Shown here: positions 23,101 to 33,900 of the stretch, in pieces
How the letters are laid out: every line of letters begins with the position of its first letter
Position numbering within the stretch: the stretch's first letter is position 1
Assembly: GCA_032718475.1 (NCBI GenBank)
Contig: JAUCBJ010005446.1
Span: 1 to 38,166 of the forward strand
DNA: 38,166 nucleotides
DNA from: Nemertoderma westbladi
Taxonomy: Eukaryota > Xenacoelomorpha > Nemertodermatida > Nemertodermatidae
Direction of reading: 5' to 3'
The notes under the pieces: model-generated
What the model saw: only the letters and a program-made list of their open reading frames with translations
Told to the model about the DNA's origin: nothing
Database searches by the model: none
Program-made: the position numbers and the translations under genes

Positions 23101-23386
23101 CCAATTATATATACTAAGGTGGGCAATTAATAATGGCAACAAGTTTCTATTCAAACTTAAACAATTATAAGTTACCAGAAGACGTTTGGAAAAATTAATG
23201 TCAATCCTTAAAATACTACGCCTCATATAACATGCTCAATAAGCGTAAAGCAAAAGCAATTAAATTTAGTTACAACATTTATATTTTAGGTTCGCTATTT
23301 GCAGTTATTGGACGACACGAAATGATGTCGTATTCGGTTGGAAGGTGATTCAGGAGTTAGCTACAGAAATACTGAAACTCGACTAA
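16724..23386 (+). CDS. DDC: Aromatic L-amino-acid decarboxylase (group II PLP-dependent), nine exons
   Basis: The enzyme removes CO2 from aromatic amino acids such as L-DOPA, 5-HTP or tyrosine to make monoamines, using pyridoxal phosphate as cofactor. Joined exons (16724-17106, 17252-17450, 17624-17851, 18505-18648, 19637-19748, 21799-21916, 22034-22223, 22919-23118, 23290-23386) give 556 residues in one frame, all with GT/AG introns. Seen: MNPESF start of the family core at residue 90, [15 protein letters not shown]-like segment (QWHHPHFF), [17 protein letters not shown] (His272), HVDAAYAG (Asp351), NPHKW with PLP Lys383, and loop Tyr412. Gly432 in PLGRRFR is the AADC state; histidine decarboxylase has Ser there. 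His272 and Tyr412 argue for a true decarboxylase rather than the insect aldehyde synthase. Tyrosine decarboxylase or a lineage-specific paralogue is possible. The 89-residue N-terminal extension is unusual. Confidence 0.93.
17252..17450 (+). CDS. DDC: Decarboxylase exon 2
   Basis: Acceptor TTCTCAG and donor TGG|GTTAGT. It completes Arg128 and encodes [28 protein letters not shown] and IGCIGFSW, the first substrate-pocket segment of the family. Confidence 0.92.
17624..17851 (+). CDS. DDC: Decarboxylase exon 3
   Basis: Acceptor TTATATAG and donor CAG|GTAAAA, phase 0 at both ends. It encodes [31 protein letters not shown] (cofactor phosphate pocket) and LVAYCSDQ. Confidence 0.94.
17852..18504. 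other. Decarboxylase intron 3
   Basis: AT-rich intron with no recognisable repeat or gene. Confidence 0.6.
18505..18648 (+). CDS. DDC: Decarboxylase exon 4
   Basis: Acceptor TTATCTAG and donor TTT|GTGAGT, 48 codons in phase 0. It begins AHS, giving the conserved His that stacks on the PLP ring, and ends GLIPFF. Confidence 0.93.
18649..19636. other. Decarboxylase intron 4 with hairpin and poly-C tract
   Basis: It contains a perfect 7-bp hairpin with a GAGA loop at 18671-18688 and a run of 19 C at 18699-18717, both just after the donor. Two copies of the palindrome TAGGCCTA lie at 19162 and 19537. No gene is seen. Confidence 0.7.
19637..19748 (+). CDS. DDC: Decarboxylase exon 5
   Basis: Acceptor TTGCAG and donor CAG|GTGGGT. 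It encodes ATLGTT and [10 protein letters not shown]; the Asp (351) contacts the PLP pyridine nitrogen in this family. Confidence 0.94.
20175..20301. repeat. Direct repeat, copy 1, decarboxylase intron 5
   Basis: About 127 bp containing TTGTAGTCAAATTC, AATATGTCTTGAAG and CGGTTGGTTACCTTGG. A diverged second copy lies at 21458-21604. Confidence 0.75.
20302..21457. other. Unidentified 1.16-kb segment between direct repeats
   Basis: Its base composition is more balanced than the surrounding intron. It holds fragments that look protein-like on the - strand, such as [15 protein letters not shown], with many stops, and the string TGGCTCGCCCCACAT shared with 9788. It is probably a decayed mobile element bounded by the direct repeats. 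No family is assigned. Confidence 0.4.
21458..21604. repeat. Direct repeat, copy 2, decarboxylase intron 5
   Basis: Partner of 20175-20301. It has an extra TACCTGTTACCT-like insertion near its end and scattered substitutions. Confidence 0.75.
21799..21916 (+). CDS. DDC: Decarboxylase exon 6 (PLP lysine)
   Basis: Acceptor TTTCATAG and donor TG|GTATGT. It encodes [20 protein letters not shown] and [16 protein letters not shown]; Lys383 forms the Schiff base with PLP. Confidence 0.95.
22034..22223 (+). CDS. DDC: Decarboxylase exon 7
   Basis: The acceptor is placed at GGGTTAG|GATCAGG, because this restores TG|G (Trp395) and the family frame. The donor is AGG|GTGAGT. It encodes the mobile catalytic loop with SPLYLQHP (Tyr412) and [18 protein letters not shown] with Gly432. 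Confidence 0.9.
22385..22880. repeat. Inverted and direct repeats in decarboxylase intron 7
   Basis: Segments at about 22395-22440 and 22613-22650 (ATCAAAAACAAACGAACAC-like) are direct relatives. Both are the reverse complement of about 22830-22877 (TTTGTTTTTGATGGGCC end). The 22613-22877 pair, with GGCCCATCAAAAA ends, looks like a small fold-back element about 40 bp upstream of exon 8. Confidence 0.65.
22919..23118 (+). CDS. DDC: Decarboxylase exon 8
   Basis: Acceptor TGTGCAG and donor AAG|GTGGGC. It encodes [24 protein letters not shown] and LNQLYILR, the C-terminal domain common to the family. Confidence 0.92.
23290..23386 (+). CDS. DDC: Decarboxylase exon 9 (C-terminus and stop)
   Basis: The acceptor is ATATTTTAG. 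It restores LRFAICS across the junction and ends with TEILKLD and TAA at 23384-23386. Confidence 0.92.
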
Positions 23387-23676
23387 CAATATTTAGAGAA
23401 CAATAGCTTTAGTGAAGGGATATATAATTATAAAATATATCATATGACAAATATAATTATTATATAACTTATTCATATCTGAAATAGTGTTGCCACGGGA
23501 TCCCGATCCCGAAAATCGGAATCCCGATGGAAAAATATCGGGATTTACTAGCTATATCTGAATTTATATGCCATACAGCTAAAAATTTGTAAAATTATAT
23601 AAAAATGTACAATTTTTGCCAATAACAAAATTTTTGTCGAAAACGAAAATTTTTGTCGAAAAGATAAATAATGAAT

Positions 23677-23682
23677 AATAAA
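23677..23682 (+). terminator. AATAAA polyadenylation signal candidate for the decarboxylase
   Basis: This is the first canonical hexamer after the stop, about 290 bases downstream and just before a LINE fragment. The closer 3' flank is AT-rich but has only variant hexamers. Confidence 0.35.
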
Positions 23683-23731
23683 GAAAAGGTAAAGGTAACA
23701 GGACATTGTTTTCGTCGTGAGGACTAGCCTG

Positions 23732-24756
23732 CAGGGACAGGATACGATACGATACGATACGAATGCAATTATGAGAAAATACGATACGATACGAAAAATC
23801 CAAGATACGATATGAAATACGTATAAAATTCGTATCGTATTTTATCTGCTGTTAAGAGTTGATAAATATTGTATTGTATTTTGTATTACACTTCGAAAAT
23901 CATATAAATATCTATATAATAGGCAAATATTATTCATTTTAATGTTTCAGTCCAGTATGCTTACTACATCAATAGTGTGTCTACTGGCTACATCGGCCCA
24001 ATAGTAGGCGTTGACGTATTACCATGCCACTTTATGCATACACTGCACTGCAGCTGTAGGGCTACTGCCGTTATTTATGGAATAATTTTGAATTTGATCA
24101 TGGACTTCTAGAATATTAATTTATACCATTAAATAACATTCTGTAACATTCTAGTAATGTTAAGTAATGTTCTAGTAACATTCTAGGTATAAATAACATT
24201 CTAGAAGTCCATGATTTGATGTACCAATATGGAATAAAATTGAAAATTTCAATTTCGAAGTCAAACAAATACTAGAATAAAACTGTTTTATTTCAAAACA
24301 AAAATGTTTTATTTATTTTATTCTCTCACTAGAATACTTTATCATAACATCAATGCCTTGTAGGCGCGATTACTTACCCTTACAAGTATATTTAACCTGT
24401 TATTATATTATATTTCAGTGGACTCTTTATTCTACAGTTAATTACAATGTGATTAACTATCTTAACGGTCTTACACATTTTATTGACATAATAAAACTAT
24501 AAGCTGCAAATTAATTTTTACACAAATTATTGAGAAAATAAATGTAATAAATGATCTCTGGTTTGACTGTTGAAAACATTAATATTTACAAAATAATAAG
24601 ATACAAAAATATGCGATACGAAATGCGCAAAATATTTATTCGTATTATACGATACGAAGTCAATTTTTGTGATACGATACGAAATTCGATACGAATAAAA
24701 TACTGCGATACGAAATACGAAAATCCATTTTCGTATCGTATCGTATCCTGTCCCTG
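23732..24756. mobile_element. Non-autonomous hAT-like DNA transposon
   Basis: A 1025-bp element with perfect terminal inverted repeats of 26 bp beginning CAGGGACAGGATACGATACG. It is flanked by an 8-bp duplication, CTAGCCTG at 23724-23731 and CCAGCCTG at 24757-24764 (one mismatch). CAGGG ends and 8-bp target duplications are typical of hAT elements. Both ends carry many subterminal ATACGA copies, likely transposase-binding sites. It has no transposase frame. A 115-bp palindromic element is nested inside. Confidence 0.88.
24099..24213. mobile_element. 115-bp palindromic MITE nested in the hAT-like element
   Basis: The arms CATGGACTTCTAGAAT and ATTCTAGAAGTCCATG face each other, with further AACATTCTAG palindromes between. 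ATTTGAT flanks both sides (24092-24098 and 24214-24220), a likely 7-bp target duplication. The superfamily is not assigned. Confidence 0.75.
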
Positions 24757-25062
24757 CCAGCCTGTACACAATCTTGTACTTTGGCAGCCCCAAGGAGAAA
24801 ATAAGCATGGTGGATGACTTTCTTGAGACGCCTCCTAAAGGACACCGGCCTTGAAGATGCGGATAATCTTGCGAAAGTCATGGTGGATAAGGAGTTGTGG
24901 CGGTGTAACTTTGTTGATAAGCCGGCATAGCATTCTTAAAACACGCTGCGTTGGGCTTGCTAATTATTGTGGATTGCATGGTCATGGCAAAAATATTCTT
25001 GTTCAGCCGGCATAGCATCTCAATGTGCAGCTTCAATGCAGCAGTCCGATTATATTATAGAA

Positions 25063-26642
25063 ATGTGTCAACGAGGCACACTTTCGACGCAATCAAATTC
25101 ATACCCTCCCATAAGAAAATCTACGCAAAATATGATAACTATAGAATAACGTGCCACTGTAGCCTGATCCTTTCTTTTGATTGCTAGTTTACATATAAAT
25201 TTGCAAGATGGTATTTGCGCCCCCCCCCCCCCCCCATGTCTCGTATGTTTATAATAATGTTTGCGGCAGTAACTTAAACGTTTTGTTGGTTTAGTTAAAT
25301 TTCTCATAAAAAACACCAAGCAGGACCAGTAATCAACCAACCCAGTCCAAAACTCCTGATCTCATTAATTCCCTTTTGAACGATGACTATTTGGGTAAGC
25401 ATAGCAACTTGATGTTTGCACATCTTAATTATGTTAGTTGGTGTCGATAAAACTCAATGCATATCGATTGCTTTTACGATGAGATGTAAATATATGTCAA
25501 TCTTGATAAGGGGGATACTTGACAGGGAAGTGTTTGTATTTGACAGGGAAAAGACAGTCGCAAAGGTGATATTAATTTGGCAACTTGTTAGAGATCTCCC
25601 AGCCATTATTGTGAGTGTGACCGCATGAGCACGAGCAAGTGAGTGACCGGCTGGACTTCAGGGTAGAGCTGGGTTTCAGAAATTATCTACCACCATATGG
25701 TAATGCACTTCATTGCTTTGTGGATTATCCAACATTGTGTATTCTGTGTAACATTACGGTATGCGATCTGGTTTCAGTAGCAAGGAACCATATCAAGGAA
25801 CACCTCATAACTGGACTGGAACAGACTTCATTGCTGCGGTGAACAAGTTCTACCTCAGTAATTACACAAATGATCTTATTTCCATGAAATACTGGACAGC
25901 TAGTTGATGGCAGACGATGCTTTATCTTTGCGGAAATGGAGGTCTTCTGTCCAACACCAGAGATAACAGAAACCGTTAACATGACCTACAGTTCGTCCCA
26001 TAGACGTTGTTATTCCTACCAATCAACTCTCGGTCATAAGCAGCAATATTCATAGAAAGTAGTTGTCTTGCTATTGACATAATTGGAAGTAGCTTCTACG
26101 CTGCGTGTTAACGTTTGAACTTCCACAAGTGTCTCAGACAGAACACCAATGTCTTCAGTAAATACGGAATTTGGTAACATGTATGTCTGGCAATCGATGG
26201 CTTTATGGCAAAGGGGTCTCCCTGAATGAAACCCCCCAAATGTCTAACTAATTGTGATAAGTGGCAACTAATTCCTAGTACTTAAATACAGACATTTCTT
26301 CAGTGGTTGTTCCGAGTACCGGAAATCAACCTAAGTGATTCTACCCCTTTATAGGCTGAATTCCATTCAATTATCAGCAGTCAGTCCGATTCAACACGAT
26401 TCTGTTGAATCGCTTTTCTGGGATCGATATCTGATTAATTCCATAATATGGGAAGTTTTTCGCCACAAATATTACCATTTTCGATAGTTAAACAAAACGT
26501 CTCGATCGGCAAATACAGCACCGTTTAATAAAATATAAGCACTAAACAACTTGAACAACTAAATTCATAAATTGATTAAATCTATTGACAAATAGTTAAA
26601 ACCAATAACAAACAATTATATAGCACAATAATTCAGTGATAA
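25063..26642. other. Intergenic region between the convergent genes
   Basis: Short frames occur on both strands, none with a domain or neighbouring splice structure. On the - strand, ATTAAA at 26524-26529 could be the PCCA polyadenylation signal, about 290 bases past its stop. Confidence 0.4.
25220..25235 (+). repeat. Poly-C tract (16 C)
   Basis: An uninterrupted run of 16 cytosines between the two convergent genes. Confidence 0.95.
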
Positions 26643-26650
26643 CAGAGTGG

Positions 26651-26765
26651 AACAATTATTGACGCGGTGGGACGTGACTGTAACTGGTGGTGACGCGGAT
26701 GAAACTGGTGATAACGCGGCAGGATCAATGATCACGCGGACGGAACCGGTGATCATTTGGGTGGA
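26651..26765. repeat. 21-bp degenerate tandem repeat in the PCCA 3' flank
   Basis: About five units of a 21-bp sequence of the form AACTGGTGATAACGCGGCAGG, with a 10-base interruption after the first. It lies 55 bases past the PCCA stop, probably in its 3' UTR. The period of seven codons is coincidental, since it follows the stop. Confidence 0.75.
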
Positions 26766-26817
26766 ACAGCCGATACGATAACAGAATACATCGAACCTCC
26801 AATAACTAAATCCCGGA

Positions 26818-27949
26818 TCACGTGACGGGATCCAGGGTAACGATGAGTTCGTTATCCCCCACTGTATCTCCGACAGCCAAGTGAATGGAGGCCACGACGC
26901 CAGCGGTTTCCGCCAGCAAGGAGTTTTGCATCTTCATTGCCTCGACGACGCAGACCTCCTGTCCCGGAACGACCCGCTGCCCCGGTTCCACGGACACCGA
27001 TATCAGCGAGCCGGGCATCGGGGAGCGAACCTCGAGGCCGGAGTTCGTCGCGTCCCGTCGCGACGGCATGGTCGCTAGGTAACCGTGGTAACGGGCGTCC
27101 ATGGCGTGGCAACGGAATGCGGTCCCGTGGTAACGCAGGGAGACAGCGCCGTCGGAGTGCCGCTCCAACAGCTGCATGAGAAGCGACGACTCGTTAACAA
27201 CCAATGGAATCGCCCCGTCATCGACGGAGAAATCGTGGATGAGAAACTCCTCGTTGTCGATCCGAACCCGGAAGATCCCGTCCACAAACCGAACCTCCGC
27301 CAACGGTGACTCACCCTCGAGCATAACAACCACCAACCAATTGCTCGTAGACTTAGAATAGGAGCTCACTGATTGGTTAATAAATTCTGAGGAGTTAATT
27401 TCACCTTTAATATAGAAACAAGCGGCTATAGCAGCGAGTTGGTAAACCTCGTAAGGGCTTAGTCGCTTCCCTTTGAAACCGTCCGGGTAGACAAGTTGCA
27501 GATAGTCTGTGGTGACGTCACCAGCGATAAAGCGCTCTTCCACGAGGATGTCTCGGAGGAGCGCCACGTTGTGGAGGAGTCCGCGGATGACGTAGCGATC
27601 CAAGGCCTCGCAGGAGGTCCGCAACGCCTCCGTGCGGTTCACGCCGTAACCCACGAGTTTGGAGATCATGCTATCGTAGTAGATGGAAATCTCGGAACCC
27701 TCGTCGACGCCGCCGTCGACTCGGACGTTGGGCATGTCGGGCTCGATGTACCGGTGCAGTCGTCCCACCGACGGGAGGCCGAAGCTACGGTACGGGTCCT
27801 CCGCGTATACGCGGCACTCTACCGCGTGGCCCTTGAGCTGCACGTCGGATTGGCTGTATTCCAGAGGTAAACCTCTACCGACTCGCAACATCTGGTAAAC
27901 TATGTCGATCCCCGTCGTACATTCCGTTATGGGATGCTCCACCTGCAAT
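26818..27949 (-). CDS. PCCA: PCCA terminal exon: end of biotin carboxylase, BT and biotinyl domains
   Basis: 1132 bases in a single exon. The acceptor is TAATTAG|A rather than the GCAG eight bases later, because only this restores NTRLQVEHP. It encodes the rest of the biotin carboxylase domain, the whole BT linker and the biotinyl domain with EAMKM. It is visibly richer in GC than the flanking DNA. Human PCCA divides the same region among many exons. Confidence 0.95.
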
Positions 27950-30900
27950 CTAATTATAATTGCTGAATGAATATAATATAATATTACTAATTATTCATTA
28001 TGAATAATTTTCAGCAATTTATTTTTGACTTTTCTCAAAAAAAGGTATAATAAAATATATACCATTTGGTACACCCGCCAATTTGTATTTTGAAAATTTT
28101 AACAGAAAATCCGATCGGTTATTGGAAATAAGTGCAATATTATGGTTTTGTTCAGAAATGGAAAAAATTAGAAAGCGCGACACCGGGGGTTGAACCAGCG
28201 CTATACGTACGTTTCAGCCTATCAGGCCTCATCAGTAGTGCTAACCAGTTCAGCCACTTGTCCCTGACATTCACTCTCCCACCTAATCCACTTCTATTGA
28301 ACGGGCAGTCTTAAGTTGCATATATTCTATCTCTAACAGCGGACCTACCGGCCTCAAGTATGTTAGAGTGAAACAGGAGGGAAGTACAAATAAATAAATA
28401 TTCAGCTCGAGTATTGCTGCCAGGTGATAATAATCAATTAATTGGAAATAAGAGACATCGAATATCCGGTACCATCTCGATTGCTGCAAAGCTATACAAT
28501 AGAATTCTATTAAATCGCATCAGGGATCCCATTGAGAGACTGCTCCAAAGCCATATCCTCTTGCAGGACATTGCTTTCGCCGTGAGGACCCCCAGCCAGT
28601 GCATAATCTTGTACTTTGGCAGCCTCATGGAGTGAATAATAATGGTTGACAGCCCATGACTTTCTTGAGACGCATCTTAAAGGACACTGGCCTTGAAGAT
28701 GTGGATGATCTAGCAAATGTCATGGGCGATAGAGAGTGTTGTGGCGACGCAATTTTGTTGACAAGCCGGCACAGCATTCTTAATGTACGCTGCATTGGAG
28801 CATACCAATTATTGTGGATAAAAATTGCTTGGTGGTGACAAAATGTTTTTATTAAACTGGCATAGCCTCTCAATGTGCAGCTGCAATGCAGCAGGCCGAT
28901 TATAGTAGTAGTATAACAATATATTACAATAAAACAACACACACCTCGTATTCATTTCCAAAAAGTAAAATTTTTTATTTTTATCAACAAGAAACTCTAC
29001 AGTCCCGGCGCCATGGTAACCCACAGACAGAGCCAATGAAATAGCTTGTTTGCCCATTGCGTCTCTCATTGGTTGATCAACAATCGTACTTGGAGCCTCT
29101 TCTATAACCTAATGAAATAATTGAATTGTAAGTATTACAACTACCGGTGTGTAACACAATAACAGGTACATAGATGTTTTGAAAAATTAAGATAATAAGG
29201 TAGGCTAGTGAAAAAGCAACACATTGAGGAATAACAATCTACAAATCGATTAACTAAGATATCTTAAGTACTCCCAATGTTCAATATATCTAGCTCAGTT
29301 GAAGAGTTATCACACGGCCTGTGAGATGCCGCTGGTTCGAAACCAGGTCCCAGCGATCATTTTTTGTCACAGGTTCTACCCATATGGTTCGGTTATTCTA
29401 TTTGAAACTCACCAGCGGTTGTAGGACTTCAACACTAATAATATACATTATATGTATGGTTTATTGGTTTACGTATTTATGATTGGGTGAGTAAGAATTT
29501 ATATTTTCGATTTCTAACTTATTTTACAAGCATTTGAAAAAGAATGTCAATCGATTCCTACTACAATCGGCACCTACTGTTCATATTTTTTGTCCTTATA
29601 GTTATTTATAGGTACCGATAGAAAGATGACGATACTGATGTTTTCCGTTCAAGGATTCCGAAATTAAATATCGTTGATAAATAGCTGATTTATTGGCGAT
29701 CTTAGTTGTATGTTTCGTTGATAAAGCTAATGGGCTGAAAAAATTGCAGAATTTATTTTACGAAAATAATGTTTAAAATTTTTGTCTGACTTTTTAACTT
29801 ATTCTTTATTTAACTATTTCGCTTTAGCTTTTACTGATTTTATTTTAAAGCTTGTACCATTTCGAGGATTTGACTAGATGATATTCCAGAACGTTAATCA
29901 AATAATAAAACCAAAAATGCTAAATTAAACTAGCCTCGCAAAAGATCATACAATTAAACATTTAACTGCTAAATTGATAAATAATTAACAACGTAATTAC
30001 TGATCGCTAATTGGATATATTTTATTATCCGCATTTTTGGAAGAATCTTGATAATTAATTTATTGACCGCAAAATGCGGACAGAAAAGTCTTTATTTTAA
30101 AAATAATTAAGAAATATTTTAAATAAAATATGTTTAAGAGTAATATGCTTTACTATTCCTCGAAAATACATAAAGTCTGACAAAAAACGTTGAGGCTTTC
30201 TTTTTGTAAAATAAATAGTTATTTCTGCAAAAAATGCGATACCGATATATTTTAACAAACTGACCTTTTGGTTTCGTCTCTGGATCGAGCATTCCCGTTC
30301 ATTGAGATGAATTGCGTTGCCAAGTGTGTCACATAGAATCTAGAAAATAAAACAAAGTTAATAAACCAAAACTGTATGGTAGATTCGTTTTGTACGAATA
30401 GATTATTCTACCGTATTCTACCGAATACGGGAAATATAAAACGGGAAAGAACCCACCTCATCCTCAGATGTACATATTTATCACATCTACATATTATGCG
30501 ATGAAGATAGCATGCGATGAAGGGGGAATATAACATATCTCTCAATACAACAACCATTTTTTGCAGGTCGGAGCCCAAATCCAATCCCAACCTAATTTTT
30601 CAAATTTCAATCATATGATACGAAATTTGGTATGAAGATAGTTTGACAATTTTTCTCGCTGCTGGCAGAGCGGGATTTTTCAATTTTCAAATTATTTCGC
30701 TACAACAATCCGTTAAGCAATTAAGCAATATTCTATTTAGCAATATTTAACCATCTCTGTTGTCTTTTAATATTGGTTAGCTGTACACAGTGGGTTAGGT
30801 TTAACCCCATTGGTTAGCACTACAGTGAGTTCACCTGATTGGTTAGCAGTGGGATGTATTAACAGTGCAGTAGGTCACCGTGGGATGCATTAACAGTGCA

Positions 30901-33900
30901 GTAGGTCACCGTGGGATGCATTAACAGTGCAGTAGGTCACCGTGGGATGCATTAACAGTGCAGTAGGTCACCGTGGGATGCATTAACAGTGCAGTAGGTC
31001 ACCGTGGGATGCATTAACAGTGCAGTAGGTCACCGTGGGATGCATTAACAGTGCAGTAGGTCACCGTGGGATGCATTAACAGTGCAGTAGGTCACCGTGG
31101 GATGCATTAACAGTGCAGTAGGTCACCGTGGGATGCATTAACAGTGCAGTAGGTCACCGTGGGATGCATTAACAGTGCAGTAGGTCACCGTGGGATGCAT
31201 TAACAGTGCAGTAGGTCACCGTGGGATGCATTAACAGTGCAGTAGGTCACCGTGGGATGCATTAACAGTGCAGTAGGTCACCGTGGGATGCATTAACAGT
31301 GCAGTAGGTCACCGTGGGATGCATTAACAGTGCAGTAGGTCACCGTGGGATGCATTAACAGTGCAGTAGGTCACCGTGGGATGCATTAACAGTGCAGTAG
31401 GTCACCGTGGGATGCATTAACAGTGCAGTAGGTCACCGTGGGATGCATTAACAGTGTAGTAGGTCACCTGATTGGTTAGTAGTGGGATACATTAACAGTG
31501 CAGTATGTCACCTGATTGGTTAGCAGTGGGATACATTAACAGTGCAGTAGGTCACCTGATTGGTTAGCAGTGGGATACATTAACAGTGTAGTAGGTCACC
31601 TGATTGGTTAGCAGTGGGATACATTAACAGTGCAGTAGGTCACCTGATTGGTTAGCAGTGGGATACATTAACAGTGCAGTAGGTCACCGTGGGATGCATT
31701 AACAGTGCAGTAGGTCACCGTGGGATGTATTAACAGTGCAGTAGGTCACCGTGGGATGCATTAACAGTGCAGTAGGTCACCGTGGGATGCATTAACAGTG
31801 CAGTAGGTCACCGTGGGATGCATTAACAGTGCAGTAGGTCACCGTGGGATACATTAACAGTGCAGTAGGTCACCGTGGGATGCATTAACAGTGCAGTAGG
31901 TCACCGTGGGATGCATTAACAGTGCAGTAGGTCACCGTGGGATGCATTAACAGTGCAGTAGGTCACCGTGGGATGCATTAACAGTACAGTAGGTCACCGT
32001 GGGATGCATTAACAGTGCAGTAGGTCACCGTGGGATGCATTGACAGTGCAGTAGGTCACCGTGGGATGCATTAACAGTGCAGTAGGTCACCGTGGGATGC
32101 ATTAACAGTGCAGTAGGTCACCGTGGGATGCATTAACAGTGCACTAGGTCACCGTGGGATGCATTAACAGTGCAGTAGGTCACCGTGGGATGCATTAACA
32201 GTGCAGTAGGTCACCGTGGGATGCATTAACAGTACAGTAGGTCACCGTGGGATGCATTAACAGTGCAGTAGGTCACCGTGGGATGCATTGACAGTGCAGT
32301 AGGTCACCGTGGGATGCATTAACAGTGCAGTAGGTCACCGTGGGATGCATTAACAGTACAGTAGGTCACCGTGGGATGCATTAACAGTGCAGTAGGTCAC
32401 CGTGGGATGCATTGACAGTGCAGTAGGTCAGTGTGGGATGCATTAACAGTGCAGTAGGTCACCGTGGGATGCATTAACAGTGCAGTAGGTCACCGTGGGA
32501 TGCATTAACAGTGCAGTAGGTCACCGTGGGATGCATTGACAGTGCAGTAGGTCACCGTGAGATACATTATTAACAGTGCAGTAGGTCACCGTGGGATGTA
32601 TTAACAGTGCAGTAGGTCACCGTGGGATGTATTAACAGTGCAGTAGGTCACCGTGGGATGCATTAACAGTGCAGTAGGTCACCGTGGGATGCATTAACAG
32701 TGCAGTAGGTCACCGTGGGATGCATTAACAGTGCAGTAGGTCACCGTGGGATGCATTAACAGTGTAGTAGGTCACCTGATTGGTTAGTAGTGGGATACAT
32801 TAACAGTACAGTAGGTCACCGTGGGATGCATTAACAGTGCAGTAGGTCACCGTGGGATGCATTAACAGTGCAGTAGGTCACCGTGGGATGCATTAACAGT
32901 GCAGTAGGTCACCGTGGGATGCATTGACAGTGCAGTAGGTCACCGTGAGATACATTATTAACAGTGCAGTAGGTCACCGTGGGATGCATTAACAGTGCAG
33001 TAGGTCACCGTGAGATACATTATTAACAGTGCAGTAGGTCACCGTGAGATACATTATTAACAGTGCAGTAGGTCACCGTGGGATGTATTAACAGTGCAGT
33101 AGGTCACCGTGGGATGCATTAACAGTGCAGTAGGTCACCGTGGGATGTATTAACAGTGCAGTAGGTCACCGTGGGATGCATTAACAGTGCAGCAGGTCAC
33201 CGTGGGATGTATTAACAGTGCAGTAGGTCACCGTGGGATGTATTAACAGTGCAGTAGGTCACCGTGGGATGCATTAACAGTGCAGTAGGTCACCGTGGGA
33301 TGCATTAACAGTGCAGTAGGTCACCGCGTGGGATGTATTAACAGTGCAGTAGGTCACCGTGGGATGCATTAACAGTGCAGTAGGTCACCGTGGGATGCAT
33401 TAACAGTGCAGTAGGTCACCGTGGGATGCATTAACAGTGCAGTAGGTCACCGCGTGGGATGTATTAACAGTGCAGTAGGTCACCGTGGGATGCATTAACA
33501 GTGCAGTAGGTCACCGTGGGATGCATTAACAGTGCAGTAGGTCACCGTGGGATGCATTAACAGTGCAGTAGGTCACCGTGGGATACATTAACAGTGCAGT
33601 AGGTCACCTGATTGGTTAGCAGTGGGATACATTAACAGTGCAGTAGGTCACCTGATTGGTTAGCAGTGGGATACATTAACAGTGCAGTAGGTCACCGTGG
33701 GATACATTAACAGTGCAGTAGGTCACCTGATTGGTTAGCAGTGGGATACATTAACAGTGCAGTAGGTCACCTGATTGGTTAGCAGTGGGATACATTAACA
33801 GTGCAGTAGGTCACCGTGGGATACATTAACAGTGCAGTAGGTCACCTGATTGGTTAGCAGTGGGATACATTAACAGTGCAGTAGGTCACCTGATTGGTTA

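Larger units (their letters stand above)
23698..25062 (+). mobile_element. LINE fragment E (3' end), split by a hAT-like insertion
   Basis: LINE sequence (GGACATTGTTTTCGTCGTGA) runs to 23731 and resumes at 24757 with CAGCCTGTACACAATCTTG, NKHGG, and the 3' tail ending near 25062. The two halves join cleanly when the 23732-24756 element and one target copy are removed. It carries a tail segment of about 100 bp that copies B and D lack. Confidence 0.85.

Noticed and set aside
16724-23386. Histidine decarboxylase identity
   Set aside because: SESTF resembles HDC, but Gly in [23 protein letters not shown] and TDYRHWQIP favour the aromatic-amino-acid/tyrosine decarboxylase side.
23491-23550. Cluster of ATCCCGAT / ATCGGGAT palindromes as a transposon end
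   Set aside because: The motifs are short and irregular, and no partner end or target duplication was found.
27496-27870. 124-codon frame on the + strand
   Set aside because: It is antisense to the well-supported terminal PCCA exon and arises from its high GC content.
27942-27949. Alternative PCCA acceptor at GCAG|GTGG
   Set aside because: Using it breaks the frame after Arg and deletes the conserved Leu-Gln. The AG eight bases earlier restores NTRLQVEHP.
29291-29359. Functional tRNA gene
   Set aside because: A and B boxes and T arm are good, but the acceptor stem does not pair and U33 is missing.
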